NCBI GenBank assembly: GCA_937911045.1
Contig: CALEPX010000095.1
Span: forward strand, 1-50,539
Direction of reading: 5' to 3'
From: an uncultured Fretibacterium sp.
GTDB lineage: Bacteria > Synergistota > Synergistia > Synergistales > Aminobacteriaceae
DNA: 50,539 nucleotides
A model generated the notes under the pieces. That model searched no databases. It saw nothing but the letters and a program-made list of their open reading frames with translations, and had not been told where the DNA came from. Every line of letters begins with the position of its first letter. Positions within the stretch are counted from its first letter, which is position 1. Position numbers and translations under genes: made by a program. Shown piece after piece: positions 9,429 to 17,744 of the stretch.

Positions 9429-10076
9429 TTAATAGCCTAAATTTTCGCCGACTATTATCACGTGATATTTTCTTCCTTTCAACGGACGCTCAAGAATCAG
9501 TGTCGCTCTGCACATGCTCTCATCGTTCATGCACATAACGCATCTTCCTGCTTTAACGCACGCTGTCTCGACATGTTGCCTGATTGCGTTCGGAATCGTA
9601 GCAGATCTTGCACGTTTGATCCCGTCGCTCAAGTCAAATGCGAGTTTGTTAATTCCGATCACGAAAATCACCGGACCTTTGCCCCATGCCATGCCTGCAA
9701 CACGATTGCCGGAGCCGTCGATGTTAATTATTTCGCCGTCGCGTGTGAGAGCGTTTGCACTCGTGAGAAAATATTCCGCGTCATTCTCAGCAAATCTCGC
9801 AGCCTTCATTTCTTCTTTCGATAGACCGCCCCAATGTTGGCGAACGTCATTTCCCCGAGCCTTCAGTGCGTCCAATGCACCGATTGCGCGAACAGTAACA
9901 GTTCCCGGAATTCCTACACTTGCATTCTCCGGAATGATTTCCAAAACGCGCTTCAACGCCTCTTCACTTGTTGCCGCGTATTCTGCCTCGAAGCCGCGTT
10001 TCTTCAGAGCGTTCACTGCATTCATACCGATTAGCTCATTTGCTTTGATTACGTTTGGATTTTGATTTATCGACAT
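9429..10076 (-). CDS. LUD-domain protein (LutC/YkgG family)
   Basis: 215 aa from ATG 10076. An upstream in-frame ATG (10106) adds 10 residues, but GAGGGGAG sits 9 nt before the internal ATG, which decides the start. The whole protein is one LUD domain: SVGIPGTVTVRAIGALDAL, a TSANALTRDGEIINIDGSGNRVAGM block and a C-terminal Cys-containing RCVMCMNDES segment. Relatives (LutC) take part in lactate oxidation with LutA and LutB, but neither partner is present here, and single-gene LUD proteins have no settled function. It lies 33 nt downstream of the acidic membrane protein and ends at a strong terminator. Confidence 0.85.
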   Translation of the reverse strand: MSINQNPNVIKANELIGMNAVNALKKRGFEAEYAATSEEALKRVLEIIPENASVGIPGTVTVRAIGALDALKARGNDVRQHWGGLSKEEMKAARFAENDAEYFLTSANALTRDGEIINIDGSGNRVAGMAWGKGPVIFVIGINKLAFDLSDGIKRARSATIPNAIRQHVETACVKAGRCVMCMNDESMCRATLILERPLKGRKYHVIIVGENLGY

Positions 10077-10109
10077 GTTATTAACTCCCCTCGTTGATTT
10101 ACTCATGAT

Positions 10110-11270
10110 TTACTCCTGAGAAAATTTTATCGCATTTTCCTGAATCATAATATCCTGAGAAAAATCTGAAAAATCTTGTGAGGCAATTTCGGCTTCAAGC
10201 TCAAATTCTTCGAGTTCAAGATCGTCGCTGAGAATCTCAAGTTCCGGTTCAGGTTCTGGCTCAGGCTCTGGTTCGGGAATATCTTCTGAGAGCTCATTAT
10301 CATCGTCAAAATTCCCAGCCATGTGAGCAGCCAGCTTCAAACCGTCCGCAAATTCTGGAATATCCGGGTACAAATTCGCGCCTGTCTCGTAAATCCTGAA
10401 AGCTTCGTCGTAATTTCCTGCCTCAAAAAGTTCCGACGCTTTATCGAGAATATTATCCGGAATTTTCGTCTGCAAATACACCAGAGCAAGCGTTGCAAAA
10501 ACGATTTCCAAAACCAGAATCGCTAACAGAATATTCAGAATGATGCGTTTACGTGAGGATTTTGCGTTACGATATTCCAAGATGCGTTGCTGTTCGGCTT
10601 GATCCTGGCGTTTTTTCAGGACATGTTTGAGCTTCTGAGTGAAATGTGTTCCGCGCTGGTACTGAGACATTTCGCGTTGTTCTTCGAGATCGATTGCTTC
10701 ACGCGGTTCATAATTATGATCTTGCTCATGTTCCTGAGATTGTGCGTTGTTCTGAGCGATTTGCTGTTCGAGTTCGGCGATGTTTCGCTCAATTTCTTCG
10801 AGATTCACATTCAGCTCCGGTATCTGGAAATTCTCGTTGAGTTCGAGCGAGAAATAATTAAGATTCTGTTCAGGACTTTCGGCTTCGAGTTGAGAATTTT
10901 GCGCTTCAGGTTCAGATTTTTGCAGCAAATTTCCCGTCAACAAATCCGTCTCATCTTGGGAATTATCGTTCTCGTCGTCGATTTGCGTCCATAATTCTTG
11001 CGGAGGATCCTGCGGAATTTCGATTGATAACGTCTCTGCAATCTCAGGAATTTCTGGCTCAGATTCAGGCTCGGACTCGATTTCAGATTCGAGATCCGAT
11101 TCTTGTTCCACGTCTTGTCCCACAACCGGAAAATCTTCTCGCGAATTTACAGGCACAATAAGCAGACCCCCAAAATTTTCAGGGGTATTATTCTCGCTAT
11201 GTTCTGGTTTTGGCTCTGGAAATTTCGCAGCATTACCGGAGTTCAGCCATTCAAAAAGATCCTGCTTCAA
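10110..11270 (-). CDS. Acidic single-pass membrane protein with TPR-like segment, unknown function
   Basis: 386 aa, TTG start with AGGTG about 10 nt upstream. The N-terminal ~200 residues are very rich in Glu/Asp with SEPESEPE-type repeats and a Gln-rich predicted coil (IERNIAELEQQIAQNN). A basic patch (KHVLKKRQDQ ... SSRKRII) precedes one membrane helix (ILLAILVLEIVFATLALVYL, near residue 250). After it comes a TPR-like unit (ASELFEAGNYDEAFRIYETG ... PDIPEF) and a PEPEPEPEPELE tract. The basic patch before the helix suggests a cytoplasmic acidic N-terminus and a periplasmic TPR part. No family recognised. It heads a two-gene transcript with the LUD gene and is divergent from the YjbH-like gene. 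Confidence 0.7.
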   Translation of the reverse strand: MKQDLFEWLNSGNAAKFPEPKPEHSENNTPENFGGLLIVPVNSREDFPVVGQDVEQESDLESEIESEPESEPEIPEIAETLSIEIPQDPPQELWTQIDDENDNSQDETDLLTGNLLQKSEPEAQNSQLEAESPEQNLNYFSLELNENFQIPELNVNLEEIERNIAELEQQIAQNNAQSQEHEQDHNYEPREAIDLEEQREMSQYQRGTHFTQKLKHVLKKRQDQAEQQRILEYRNAKSSRKRIILNILLAILVLEIVFATLALVYLQTKIPDNILDKASELFEAGNYDEAFRIYETGANLYPDIPEFADGLKLAAHMAGNFDDDNELSEDIPEPEPEPEPEPELEILSDDLELEEFELEAEIASQDFSDFSQDIMIQENAIKFSQE

Positions 11271-11436
11271 ATTAATACTTCACCTTTCGCGTAGAAATCT
11301 CAGAATCAACAAGCAAGTTTAGCAGCTATTTTTCGTAATCGCAATTATATTTTTTCGCGCGAATTGCAAAAATTAGTGTAAAATAATGCGTGTTTATGCG
11401 TAATAATTTTAACATTGTAAAGGGTGATGATAAATT

Positions 11437-13590
11437 TTGCGGGGGCGTTCGTTGCTTCTGTTGGTGATTTTAGCGATTGCGATTTTGACGCAGACTTGTG
11501 ATAGTGCGCACGCTCTGTCTCAGTCTAACACAGGAATGAACGGTTTGTGGGAATATCCTACAGCTGAGATTTTGCCTGATGGTCAGGGGCGTTTCGGTTA
11601 CACAAATGCTTCTCCGTATAAATTCTATTTCCTGAATATGACGTGGCTGCCGTGGCTGGAAATGAACGCACGAATTTCCACGTTTGATACGATTTGGATT
11701 GGTCAGCGCGATTACATGGACAAAGCGATTGACTTGAAGCTCATGCTCTACGATAATTACCGCTCATCGAATTACTGGTACATTCCGTCACTCGCAGTCG
11801 GCATAATGGACACCAGCGGAACTGAACTCATGAAATCATATTTCGCCGTAGCAACTTGGCATTGGGGAAGTTTTTCTCCGACGGTTGGTTACGGTTCGGA
11901 TCGATTAAACGGAGTTTTTGGCGGTCTTGAATGGACAGTGAACGACTGGCTGAGTGTGAAAGCCGAGTACAGCCCGTTGAATTACGCAAATGATATTGTC
12001 AGCAACAAGCATGTTCTCGCAAAAACTCCTTCGAGCAAATACAATTTCGGAGTTGTTCTGAAATCCCCGTGGGGTACTGAAGCTTCCGTGAGTTATCAGC
12101 GCGGAGATGAGTTCGTGTTCACAATTTCGCAGCACTTTAATCTCGGCGGTCCGTACTTAGCCGGTGAGAAAATGCCCTATAACAGAGACGGTAACGCACG
12201 AATCGCAACTTGGGACAAAATCGATTCGAAAACTCTGATTCGCAAAATCAAAAACGGTCTCGAAAAATACGTTCGGGTTCGTGACATTGACGTGAAGCTT
12301 GAGACGCTCAAGAATGGCGGACACAAATTGACGCTCGCGTACGAAAATTACGGACACTCTTCACACGCCGACGCTATGATGCGAATCTTGGTTGTGTTGG
12401 CATCAGTTATGCCTGAGACTGACGAGTTAGTTTTGATCCAGAGAGTTTCACGAGTTCCGATTGTTGCGGCGGAATTTCCCGGAGAATTTCTCTTTGACCT
12501 GAGAGCGCGTTCAATTCGTGGTGAGAAAGCTCTTGAGAATGCGAAATTTTACTGGGCGGATTACAAGCGACAGAACGTGAAATCTGATCCGGAACCAGAC
12601 TCGGATATTAATTCAGTCACGGAGAAATTGATGGCGAATCGTGCGCGTCATAAAGTCAAAGCAATGGTAACGTACGAGCCAAGAATTGACCAGACTCTTG
12701 ACAAATCGTATTTTGATCGCTGGAGTTTGGACTTGATTTATCAGGGCAGATACTCAAACGGTTGGGGATCGATTCTCGACATAAAATTCCCGTTGACGAA
12801 TCATATTGATATTTGGTGGGAGCCAGACTTGAATGACAAAATCAGGATTCAGCAGGCGGCTTTGACATACGTGAGTAATATTAACAACTCCGGCAGATTC
12901 TGGTTATTCGGCGAGGGCGGCTATCTTGACGAGGAATGGTTCGGCACGAATATTTGGGCGCGTTGGTACACTCCGGACGGCAGATTCTGGCTCGGCGGAA
13001 GATTCACGGCTCAGCGCGACAGAGATCCCGAAGAATTTGGCAGATTAACTCACGGACGCTACATGTTCTACTTTGGCGGAAAATACGAAGATGACAGAGA
13101 CCCGTGGCGTTATCATGGCTGGTTCCAAGCTGGCTTTAATATTGACGCGTTGGATTTGGATTTGGGTTTCGATTGGGGAGAATATCTTGACCGTGATCAG
13201 GGCTACAAGATTTCAGCGACGCGACGCTGGGACGATACGGCGATCGGATTCTGGTACATGAAGACTGACACGCTCGCACCAGATCGCGATTACACGAAAA
13301 TTGGCGTTCACATGGAAATTCCGGCAGAAAAATGGTTCGGAACATTCTTCGGGCGCAACAGTGAGCATATATGGGAACAGGACACTTTGCTAATCTCGGC
13401 ATGGATGTTAAACTCTGGGCGTGAAGGCGGAATCGTTCGTTCTCCGGACAGAATCATGGCACAAATGCGACCGGCTGCACTCAAGAAGAACGTCGCGAAA
13501 TTGCTCGAAGAATATTGCTCATACGACGAAGATTCTCAGGACAATCGTTTCAAAAACGTACGAAGCTTAATGGATTATATTTTGCGATAG
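11437..13590 (+). CDS. YjbH-like outer-membrane protein of exopolysaccharide export
   Basis: 717 aa with a signal peptide (residues 1-26, cleavage near AHA-LS). The mature start GMNGLWEYPTAEILPDGQ and the repeated amphipathic, aromatic-rich strands (GYGSDRLNGVFGGLEWTV, FWLGGRFTAQRDRD, GWFQAGFNIDALDLDLGFDW) match the YjbH family, thought to form a beta-barrel in the outer membrane. In other bacteria YjbH acts in exopolysaccharide secretion with YjbE-G. Here it is followed, 56 nt later, by the SLBB export protein, which supports that role. Start is TTG, as no in-frame ATG or GTG fits; AAGGGTG lies about 11 nt upstream. Confidence 0.85.
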   Translation: MRGRSLLLLVILAIAILTQTCDSAHALSQSNTGMNGLWEYPTAEILPDGQGRFGYTNASPYKFYFLNMTWLPWLEMNARISTFDTIWIGQRDYMDKAIDLKLMLYDNYRSSNYWYIPSLAVGIMDTSGTELMKSYFAVATWHWGSFSPTVGYGSDRLNGVFGGLEWTVNDWLSVKAEYSPLNYANDIVSNKHVLAKTPSSKYNFGVVLKSPWGTEASVSYQRGDEFVFTISQHFNLGGPYLAGEKMPYNRDGNARIATWDKIDSKTLIRKIKNGLEKYVRVRDIDVKLETLKNGGHKLTLAYENYGHSSHADAMMRILVVLASVMPETDELVLIQRVSRVPIVAAEFPGEFLFDLRARSIRGEKALENAKFYWADYKRQNVKSDPEPDSDINSVTEKLMANRARHKVKAMVTYEPRIDQTLDKSYFDRWSLDLIYQGRYSNGWGSILDIKFPLTNHIDIWWEPDLNDKIRIQQAALTYVSNINNSGRFWLFGEGGYLDEEWFGTNIWARWYTPDGRFWLGGRFTAQRDRDPEEFGRLTHGRYMFYFGGKYEDDRDPWRYHGWFQAGFNIDALDLDLGFDWGEYLDRDQGYKISATRRWDDTAIGFWYMKTDTLAPDRDYTKIGVHMEIPAEKWFGTFFGRNSEHIWEQDTLLISAWMLNSGREGGIVRSPDRIMAQMRPAALKKNVAKLLEEYCSYDEDSQDNRFKNVRSLMDYILR

Positions 13591-13646
13591 ATTTTCAGAT
13601 TTCTCACAAATTTTTCACGAATTTTTCACGAGAGGTGATTTTCAGA

Positions 13647-16022
13647 ATGATTTTCAAAAGTAGAAAGTTCAGGATTTTTTCGGCTGGGATTTGTCTGTAC
13701 TCGTTTCTGACGTGCAATATTGCGTTGGCTGCGACTGCCGGCGGTGCTGACATAATCGGTCCCGTTGCAATGCCCGCGGCTCCAAGTGCTGCTCCGGATT
13801 CAGGTACGGGAACTGTGGGAATTGATGCTGCTGGAACAGGTTCAACTTCAACTTCAACACCGGATAGCTCTGTGAATTTCCAGAATCCGAATCAATTTAA
13901 CGCGATTGATTTAACTGGGAATGGTTCAATCGAAACGAACTCGCAGAATTTTACGCAGCAAGACTCGACTCAGATTCAAGACACGAACACGCTACGTCAA
14001 AGTTTGATTCAGACGGAACAGAGCAATTCCGCTGAAACTACAGCTGAGATGACTAATTCCGAAATTGAGCAAGCCTTCGATGAAATTTTGGAGAGTGGAC
14101 AATCCGGCGGCAATCCGATGGGAAATTTGATTCGAAGACTGCCGCGTTTTGGAATGTCGTTTTTCAGGAGACCTGCTTCGACTTACGCTCCCAGAGATTC
14201 AGTGCCAGTTACGTCCGGTTATCGAATCGGCGTTGGTGATGAGATGGTTTTGACTTTGTGGGGCATTCCTGAGGAGGGCAATTTCAGATTCTCAGTTAAT
14301 CGTGACGGACTCGCGACTATTCCGCACATCGGAGCTATCAGACTTGCCGGCTACACGATTCAGGAAGCTGAGAGAATCATTCAGGCGAGATTGAATCAAT
14401 ATTACACGGGCTATCAGATGAATCTTGCGATGGGCAGATTAAGCTCGATCATGATTTACGTGACAGGAAACGCCAGACGTCCCGGAGCTTACACGGTGTC
14501 ATCATTTGCGACGCTGGTGAATGCGTTATTAGCTTCTGGAGGTCCTTCGTCAACCGGAACTTTGCGCAGAATCGAGTTGAAACGTAACGGTGTGACTGTG
14601 ACTGTGTTCGACATGTACGCGATGCTTCTGCAGGGCGACAAATCTCAGGACGCGCGATTACAGGCTGGTGACGTGATATATATTCCGCCGGTTGGACCAT
14701 TGGTAGGAATCACCGGTGAAGTTCAGAGACCCGGAGTTTACGAGTTGAACGGTGCTACACGGGTTCAGGATTTGCTGCACATTGCTGGAGGATTGAACGC
14801 TCAAATGTTCCGAGGGCGCGTGCAGTTCTACAGGATATTCGAACATGCTTATGCGTCGGCAATTGAGGGAACGTTTGACCAGATTCAGAACGAGCAGTTG
14901 CGTGACGGTGACGTGATAAGGCTTTTCCCGATTTACAACTTAACGTCAATCATGAGAATTTCTGGACCGATTATTCGTCCGGGTACATACACGATTGTTC
15001 CGGGCAAAACGCGAATCGCTGATATTATCAATCGAGCGGGCGGCTTGCTTGTCACGGCATCGGATCGTGCTGAGATTGTTCGAGTTATTCCGACGCTTAA
15101 CGGACCTGAGAATGAGCGAATCGAGATTAATATCGCCGAGGCGTTGCGTGGAGATCCGGTTAATAACGTTGCGCTTGAGAACAACGACCAAGTTACGATT
15201 CTTGTGATTCCGGAATACAGACAGCAGATTCGAGTTACGATTGCCGGAGAAGTTGTGCGTCCTGGAAGTTACGCGATGATTCCGGGCGAGAGACTTTCGG
15301 ATTTGATAAATCGTGCTGGAGGTTTCACGTCTAGAGCGTATTTGCGAGGTGCGGTGTTTACTCGTCGAAGTGTTGCAGCTGAACAGAGACGTTCGTTGAA
15401 TCAAATGGCTGATCGAATGGAACGTGACATGCTTGAGAACGTCCAGAATTTAGCGAGTTCCGGTTCAGCTACAAGCAGCGGTGCATCACAGGCGTATAAT
15501 CAGGAAGTTGCCAGACGACGCGAGTTGATTAACAGATTGCGACACGTTGATATTCTTGGGCGCGTAATCACGAAAGTTGACACTCCGAAAAACATAATTG
15601 ACACTCCTTGGGATTATGAATTGCAGGACGGCGATTATCTTGGTATTCCGAAAGTTCCGTTGACAGTGAACGTAACCGGAGCGGTTTACACGGCCTCGAC
15701 GCAAGTTTTCCGCAGCAACATGAGCATCAACGGTTATATTAACGCAGCTGGCGGACCTGTGAAGACTGCGCACAAACGCATGTTATACTTGTTGAAGAGT
15801 GACGGCACGACGATAAAGCTTATACGTGCGGCTGGCATGTTGTCATCGAAGGCATGGACTGCACCGAACGGATATTCTGCGACGATTGAACCCGGTGACA
15901 CGATAATAGTTCCGGTTAAGTACGTAGACAGGCAATCATTCGAGATGTTCAAAGACACGATTGATATTATTTACAAGATAGCGGTTGCGGCAGGAGTAAT
16001 TGTCAATGCGATCAAAGATTAG
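13647..16022 (+). CDS. SLBB-domain polysaccharide export protein (Wza-like)
   Basis: 791 aa from ATG 13647, which has GAGGTG at a good distance and begins a clean signal peptide (IFSAGICLYSFLTCNIALAA). After a Ser/Thr/Gln-rich stretch comes a Poly_export domain (about residues 190-270: YRIGVGDEMVLTLWGIPEEG ... GYTIQEAERIIQARL), then several SLBB units (IYVTGNARRPGAYTV, VGITGEVQRPGVYEL, MRISGPIIRPGTYTI, VTIAGEVVRPGSYAM, VNVTGAVYTASTQVF). No lipobox Cys is seen. Multi-SLBB proteins form or cap the periplasmic/outer-membrane conduit of capsule or exopolysaccharide export. It is followed by a DUF4177 gene that overlaps its end by 17 nt. Confidence 0.92.
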   Translation: MIFKSRKFRIFSAGICLYSFLTCNIALAATAGGADIIGPVAMPAAPSAAPDSGTGTVGIDAAGTGSTSTSTPDSSVNFQNPNQFNAIDLTGNGSIETNSQNFTQQDSTQIQDTNTLRQSLIQTEQSNSAETTAEMTNSEIEQAFDEILESGQSGGNPMGNLIRRLPRFGMSFFRRPASTYAPRDSVPVTSGYRIGVGDEMVLTLWGIPEEGNFRFSVNRDGLATIPHIGAIRLAGYTIQEAERIIQARLNQYYTGYQMNLAMGRLSSIMIYVTGNARRPGAYTVSSFATLVNALLASGGPSSTGTLRRIELKRNGVTVTVFDMYAMLLQGDKSQDARLQAGDVIYIPPVGPLVGITGEVQRPGVYELNGATRVQDLLHIAGGLNAQMFRGRVQFYRIFEHAYASAIEGTFDQIQNEQLRDGDVIRLFPIYNLTSIMRISGPIIRPGTYTIVPGKTRIADIINRAGGLLVTASDRAEIVRVIPTLNGPENERIEINIAEALRGDPVNNVALENNDQVTILVIPEYRQQIRVTIAGEVVRPGSYAMIPGERLSDLINRAGGFTSRAYLRGAVFTRRSVAAEQRRSLNQMADRMERDMLENVQNLASSGSATSSGASQAYNQEVARRRELINRLRHVDILGRVITKVDTPKNIIDTPWDYELQDGDYLGIPKVPLTVNVTGAVYTASTQVFRSNMSINGYINAAGGPVKTAHKRMLYLLKSDGTTIKLIRAAGMLSSKAWTAPNGYSATIEPGDTIIVPVKYVDRQSFEMFKDTIDIIYKIAVAAGVIVNAIKD

Positions 16023-16284
16023 TGTAATATTTCTCGCGATAATATTTGCGTTGACATTTGCGTCGGGAATTTTTGCCGCGAACAAATACGAGTACAAGAT
16101 TGTTCCGTTGGGTTCGTTGACATCGTTGCAGAAGGGCAAGGACAAAGAATCTCACGCGAAACAAATCGAAGCGCTTTTGAACGAGTACGGTAAAGACGGC
16201 TGGGATATTTCGGAAATTTTCGCAGTCAGAACGACGTTTGACCCGAATGTGTTTTTCGTAATCATGAAGCGCGAGATTGATTAG
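16006..16284 (+). CDS. Small secreted DUF4177-family protein
   Basis: 92 aa from ATG 16006, with AGGAG 9 nt upstream inside the SLBB gene; a TTG at 16000 is less likely. Signal peptide (residues 1-21, SGIFAAN), then YEYKIVPLG ... LLNEYGKDGWDISEI ... FFVIMKR, the DUF4177 pattern. The 17-nt overlap suggests translational coupling with the export protein. Function unknown; being secreted and coupled to the export gene, it may be an accessory of the export apparatus. Confidence 0.82.
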   Translation: MRSKISVIFLAIIFALTFASGIFAANKYEYKIVPLGSLTSLQKGKDKESHAKQIEALLNEYGKDGWDISEIFAVRTTFDPNVFFVIMKREID

Positions 16285-16324
16285 TGAAATTGCAGTGCAA
16301 GTGAAATAAATATGAATATGAAAA

Positions 16325-16363
16325 GCTCCCCTGAATCGCTGAGTGTGATTCAAGGGAGTTTTT
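16325..16363. terminator. Bidirectional terminator between DUF4177 gene and hsp20
   Basis: Stem CTCCCCTGAATC / GATTCAAGGGAG (one mismatch) with T5 on the plus strand and T4 on the minus strand; it serves two convergent genes. Confidence 0.85.
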
Positions 16364-16382
16364 GCTGGTGAGTTAATCTTGG

Positions 16383-16850
16383 TTAATCTTGTGATATTGT
16401 GAGTTTCTTGTGAGCTTTGTCCTGAGATTTTTCTGCTACCTCAACGATGAGGACACCGTTTTTGAAAGAGGCTTTTGCGGTTTCGGGATCGGCTTCGACA
16501 GGGAACGATAACACGCGCTCGATTTTACCCCAAGAACGTTCGGTTCTGAAATAGCTTTTGTCGTTTGAATTGTCGTTAGTTTCGGATTTTTTCTCAGCTG
16601 AGAGAGTGATTCGATCCGAGTAGACGTGTAAATCGACATCATCAGGATTCACGCCGGGTAATTCCGCCTCGACGAAGATTTTGCCATCTTTCCTGTACAA
16701 ATCAGATTTCGCTGCGAATCCCGGGAAAGCGTTCTCGAAGAATCTGTCAGTAATTCCGCCTCTGAAGTCGTCGAAAATTGAAAGTGGGTCGATAAATCTC
16801 ATCGGACTAACCGGAAGATAACCATCTCTGTTAAATCTGTTATTACTCAT
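16383..16850 (-). CDS. Hsp20-family small heat shock protein
   Basis: 155 aa with an alpha-crystallin domain over roughly residues 50-145: DLYRKDGKIFVEAELPGVNP, then LSAEKKSE, then RTERSWGKIERVLSFP and the signature A-x-x-x-x-G-V-L motif as ASFKNGVLIVEV. ATP-independent holdase that keeps unfolding proteins soluble. ATG start with AAGGAGCG about 10 nt upstream. A TATAAT lies at 16912-16917 on the minus strand and a short perfect hairpin at 16885-16898 falls in the presumed 5' leader. Single-gene transcript ending at the bidirectional terminator. Confidence 0.93.
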   Translation of the reverse strand: MSNNRFNRDGYLPVSPMRFIDPLSIFDDFRGGITDRFFENAFPGFAAKSDLYRKDGKIFVEAELPGVNPDDVDLHVYSDRITLSAEKKSETNDNSNDKSYFRTERSWGKIERVLSFPVEADPETAKASFKNGVLIVEVAEKSQDKAHKKLTISQD

Positions 16851-16884
16851 AATAAATACGCTCCTTGAAATATAATTTATCTCT

Positions 16885-16898
16885 GGGAATTGCTTCCC
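16885..16898 (-). promoter_or_regulatory. Hairpin in the hsp20 leader
   Basis: Perfect inverted repeat GGGAA-TTGC-TTCCC between the -10 box (16912-16917) and the hsp20 ribosome site. It is not a CIRCE element (no TTAGCACTC half-site). Could be an operator or a small leader structure. Confidence 0.4.
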
Positions 16899-17049
16899 TG
16901 AAGACGTGAATATTATAACTCTGACTTTCGATAACCATATCGTGAAAATTAGTGATTTGCTACCTGTGAGATTTGCTTAACCAAAACTGACTTTCGAGAT
17001 TGCGAAATTGTGTGTGCGAAAAAATTCCGAGAAATTTTGCGAATAAAGC

Positions 17050-17078
17050 TTGACAGGAAAGCGAATCACTTGTAGAAT
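17050..17078 (+). promoter_or_regulatory. Near-consensus sigma-70 promoter of the tRNA cluster
   Basis: TTGACA at 17050-17055, a 17-nt spacer, and TAGAAT at 17073-17078. Transcription would start about 10 nt before the first tRNA. Confidence 0.88.
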
Positions 17079-17094
17079 ATCCGAGTGTTTTGAT

Positions 17095-17167
17095 GCCGGT
17101 GTAGCTCAGTCGGTAGAGCAGCTGACTTGTAATCAGCAGGTCGTCCGTTCAAATCGGATCGCCGGCT
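17095..17167 (+). tRNA. tRNA-Thr (anticodon TGT)
   Basis: 73-nt cloverleaf: acceptor GCCGGTG / CGCCGGC (one G-U), D-arm GCTCAGTCGGTAGAGC, anticodon stem GCTGA / TCAGC with loop CTTGTAA (anticodon TGT), T-arm GTTCAAATC. The next bases are CCG, so CCA is not fully encoded. Confidence 0.96.
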
Positions 17168-17198
17168 CCGGTAATCAGGGCATTATGAATACGTAAAT

Positions 17199-17281
17199 GG
17201 TGGAATGGCCGAGTGGTCAATGGCAACAGACTGTAAATCTGTCGGCGAGAGCCTACCATGGTTCAAATCCATGTTCCACCA
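17199..17281 (+). tRNA. tRNA-Tyr (anticodon GTA)
   Basis: Type II tRNA with a long variable arm, as expected for bacterial tRNA-Tyr. Acceptor GGTGGAA / TTCCACC, anticodon loop CTGTAAA within CAGA..TCTG (anticodon GTA), T-arm GTTCAAATC. Discriminator A is followed by an encoded CCA (to 17284). Confidence 0.96.
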
Positions 17282-17296
17282 CCAAATTTTTGAAAA

Positions 17297-17369
17297 GCCG
17301 ATTTAGCTCAGGAGGCAGAGCACATCCATGGTAAGGATGGGGTCTTCGGTTCAAATCCGAAAATCGGCT
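17297..17369 (+). tRNA. tRNA-Thr (anticodon GGT)
   Basis: 73-nt cloverleaf: acceptor GCCGATT / AATCGGC, anticodon stem CATCC / GGATG with loop ATGGTAA (anticodon GGT), T-arm GTTCAAATC. Followed by an encoded CCA (to 17372). Third tRNA of one transcript. Confidence 0.96.
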
Positions 17370-17372
17370 CCA

Positions 17373-17744
17373 TGATTATAATCTAGCAAGTAATCAGTCC
17401 ATATCTGAAGCAACGTTTCAACTTTCCCTCCATTTTCGAAGCTTTTGTGTTGATTTTATGTGTTTTCTGTATCTGTACTTGATGTGTACGCTTTTGCCAC
17501 GGAAACACGAATGAGTGTTGTCACTCGCAGTTCGTAAACCAACTTCGTCAACACGACCACAGCCACAAGAACAGTTTTCGTTTCGACTTTTTGTTGTCCA
17601 ATCCAATTTCTGCCATGAAAACGCCCTCAAAAATAATATCTCTGCGCGAATAAGCATTGTCTCTCACAGCTACGTAACAACCTGACGCGCACCAAAATCA
17701 ATATACAAAATCCGGACTGGGCGAAATTCCTAATTTTGCAAACG
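17373..17744. other. Intergenic stretch with remnant of a third coiled-coil gene
   Basis: No convincing intact gene. The right end (about 17660-17744) resembles the region around 18437-18590, where one coiled-coil gene's signal peptide meets the end of the next: GTAACAACCTGACGC and CCAAAATCAAT are shared, as are the later GTCACTT and CTAAGTTGCA blocks. This looks like the start of a decayed third paralog on the minus strand. An open frame at 17418-17657 (minus) encodes a Cys/Arg-rich peptide (NCSCGCGR) with no recognisable family. No clear terminator for the tRNA operon was seen. Confidence 0.5.

Noticed and set aside
17418..17657. 79-codon Cys/Arg-rich ORF on the minus strand
   Set aside because: No ribosome site, no recognisable zinc-ribbon or transposase family; likely chance or debris.
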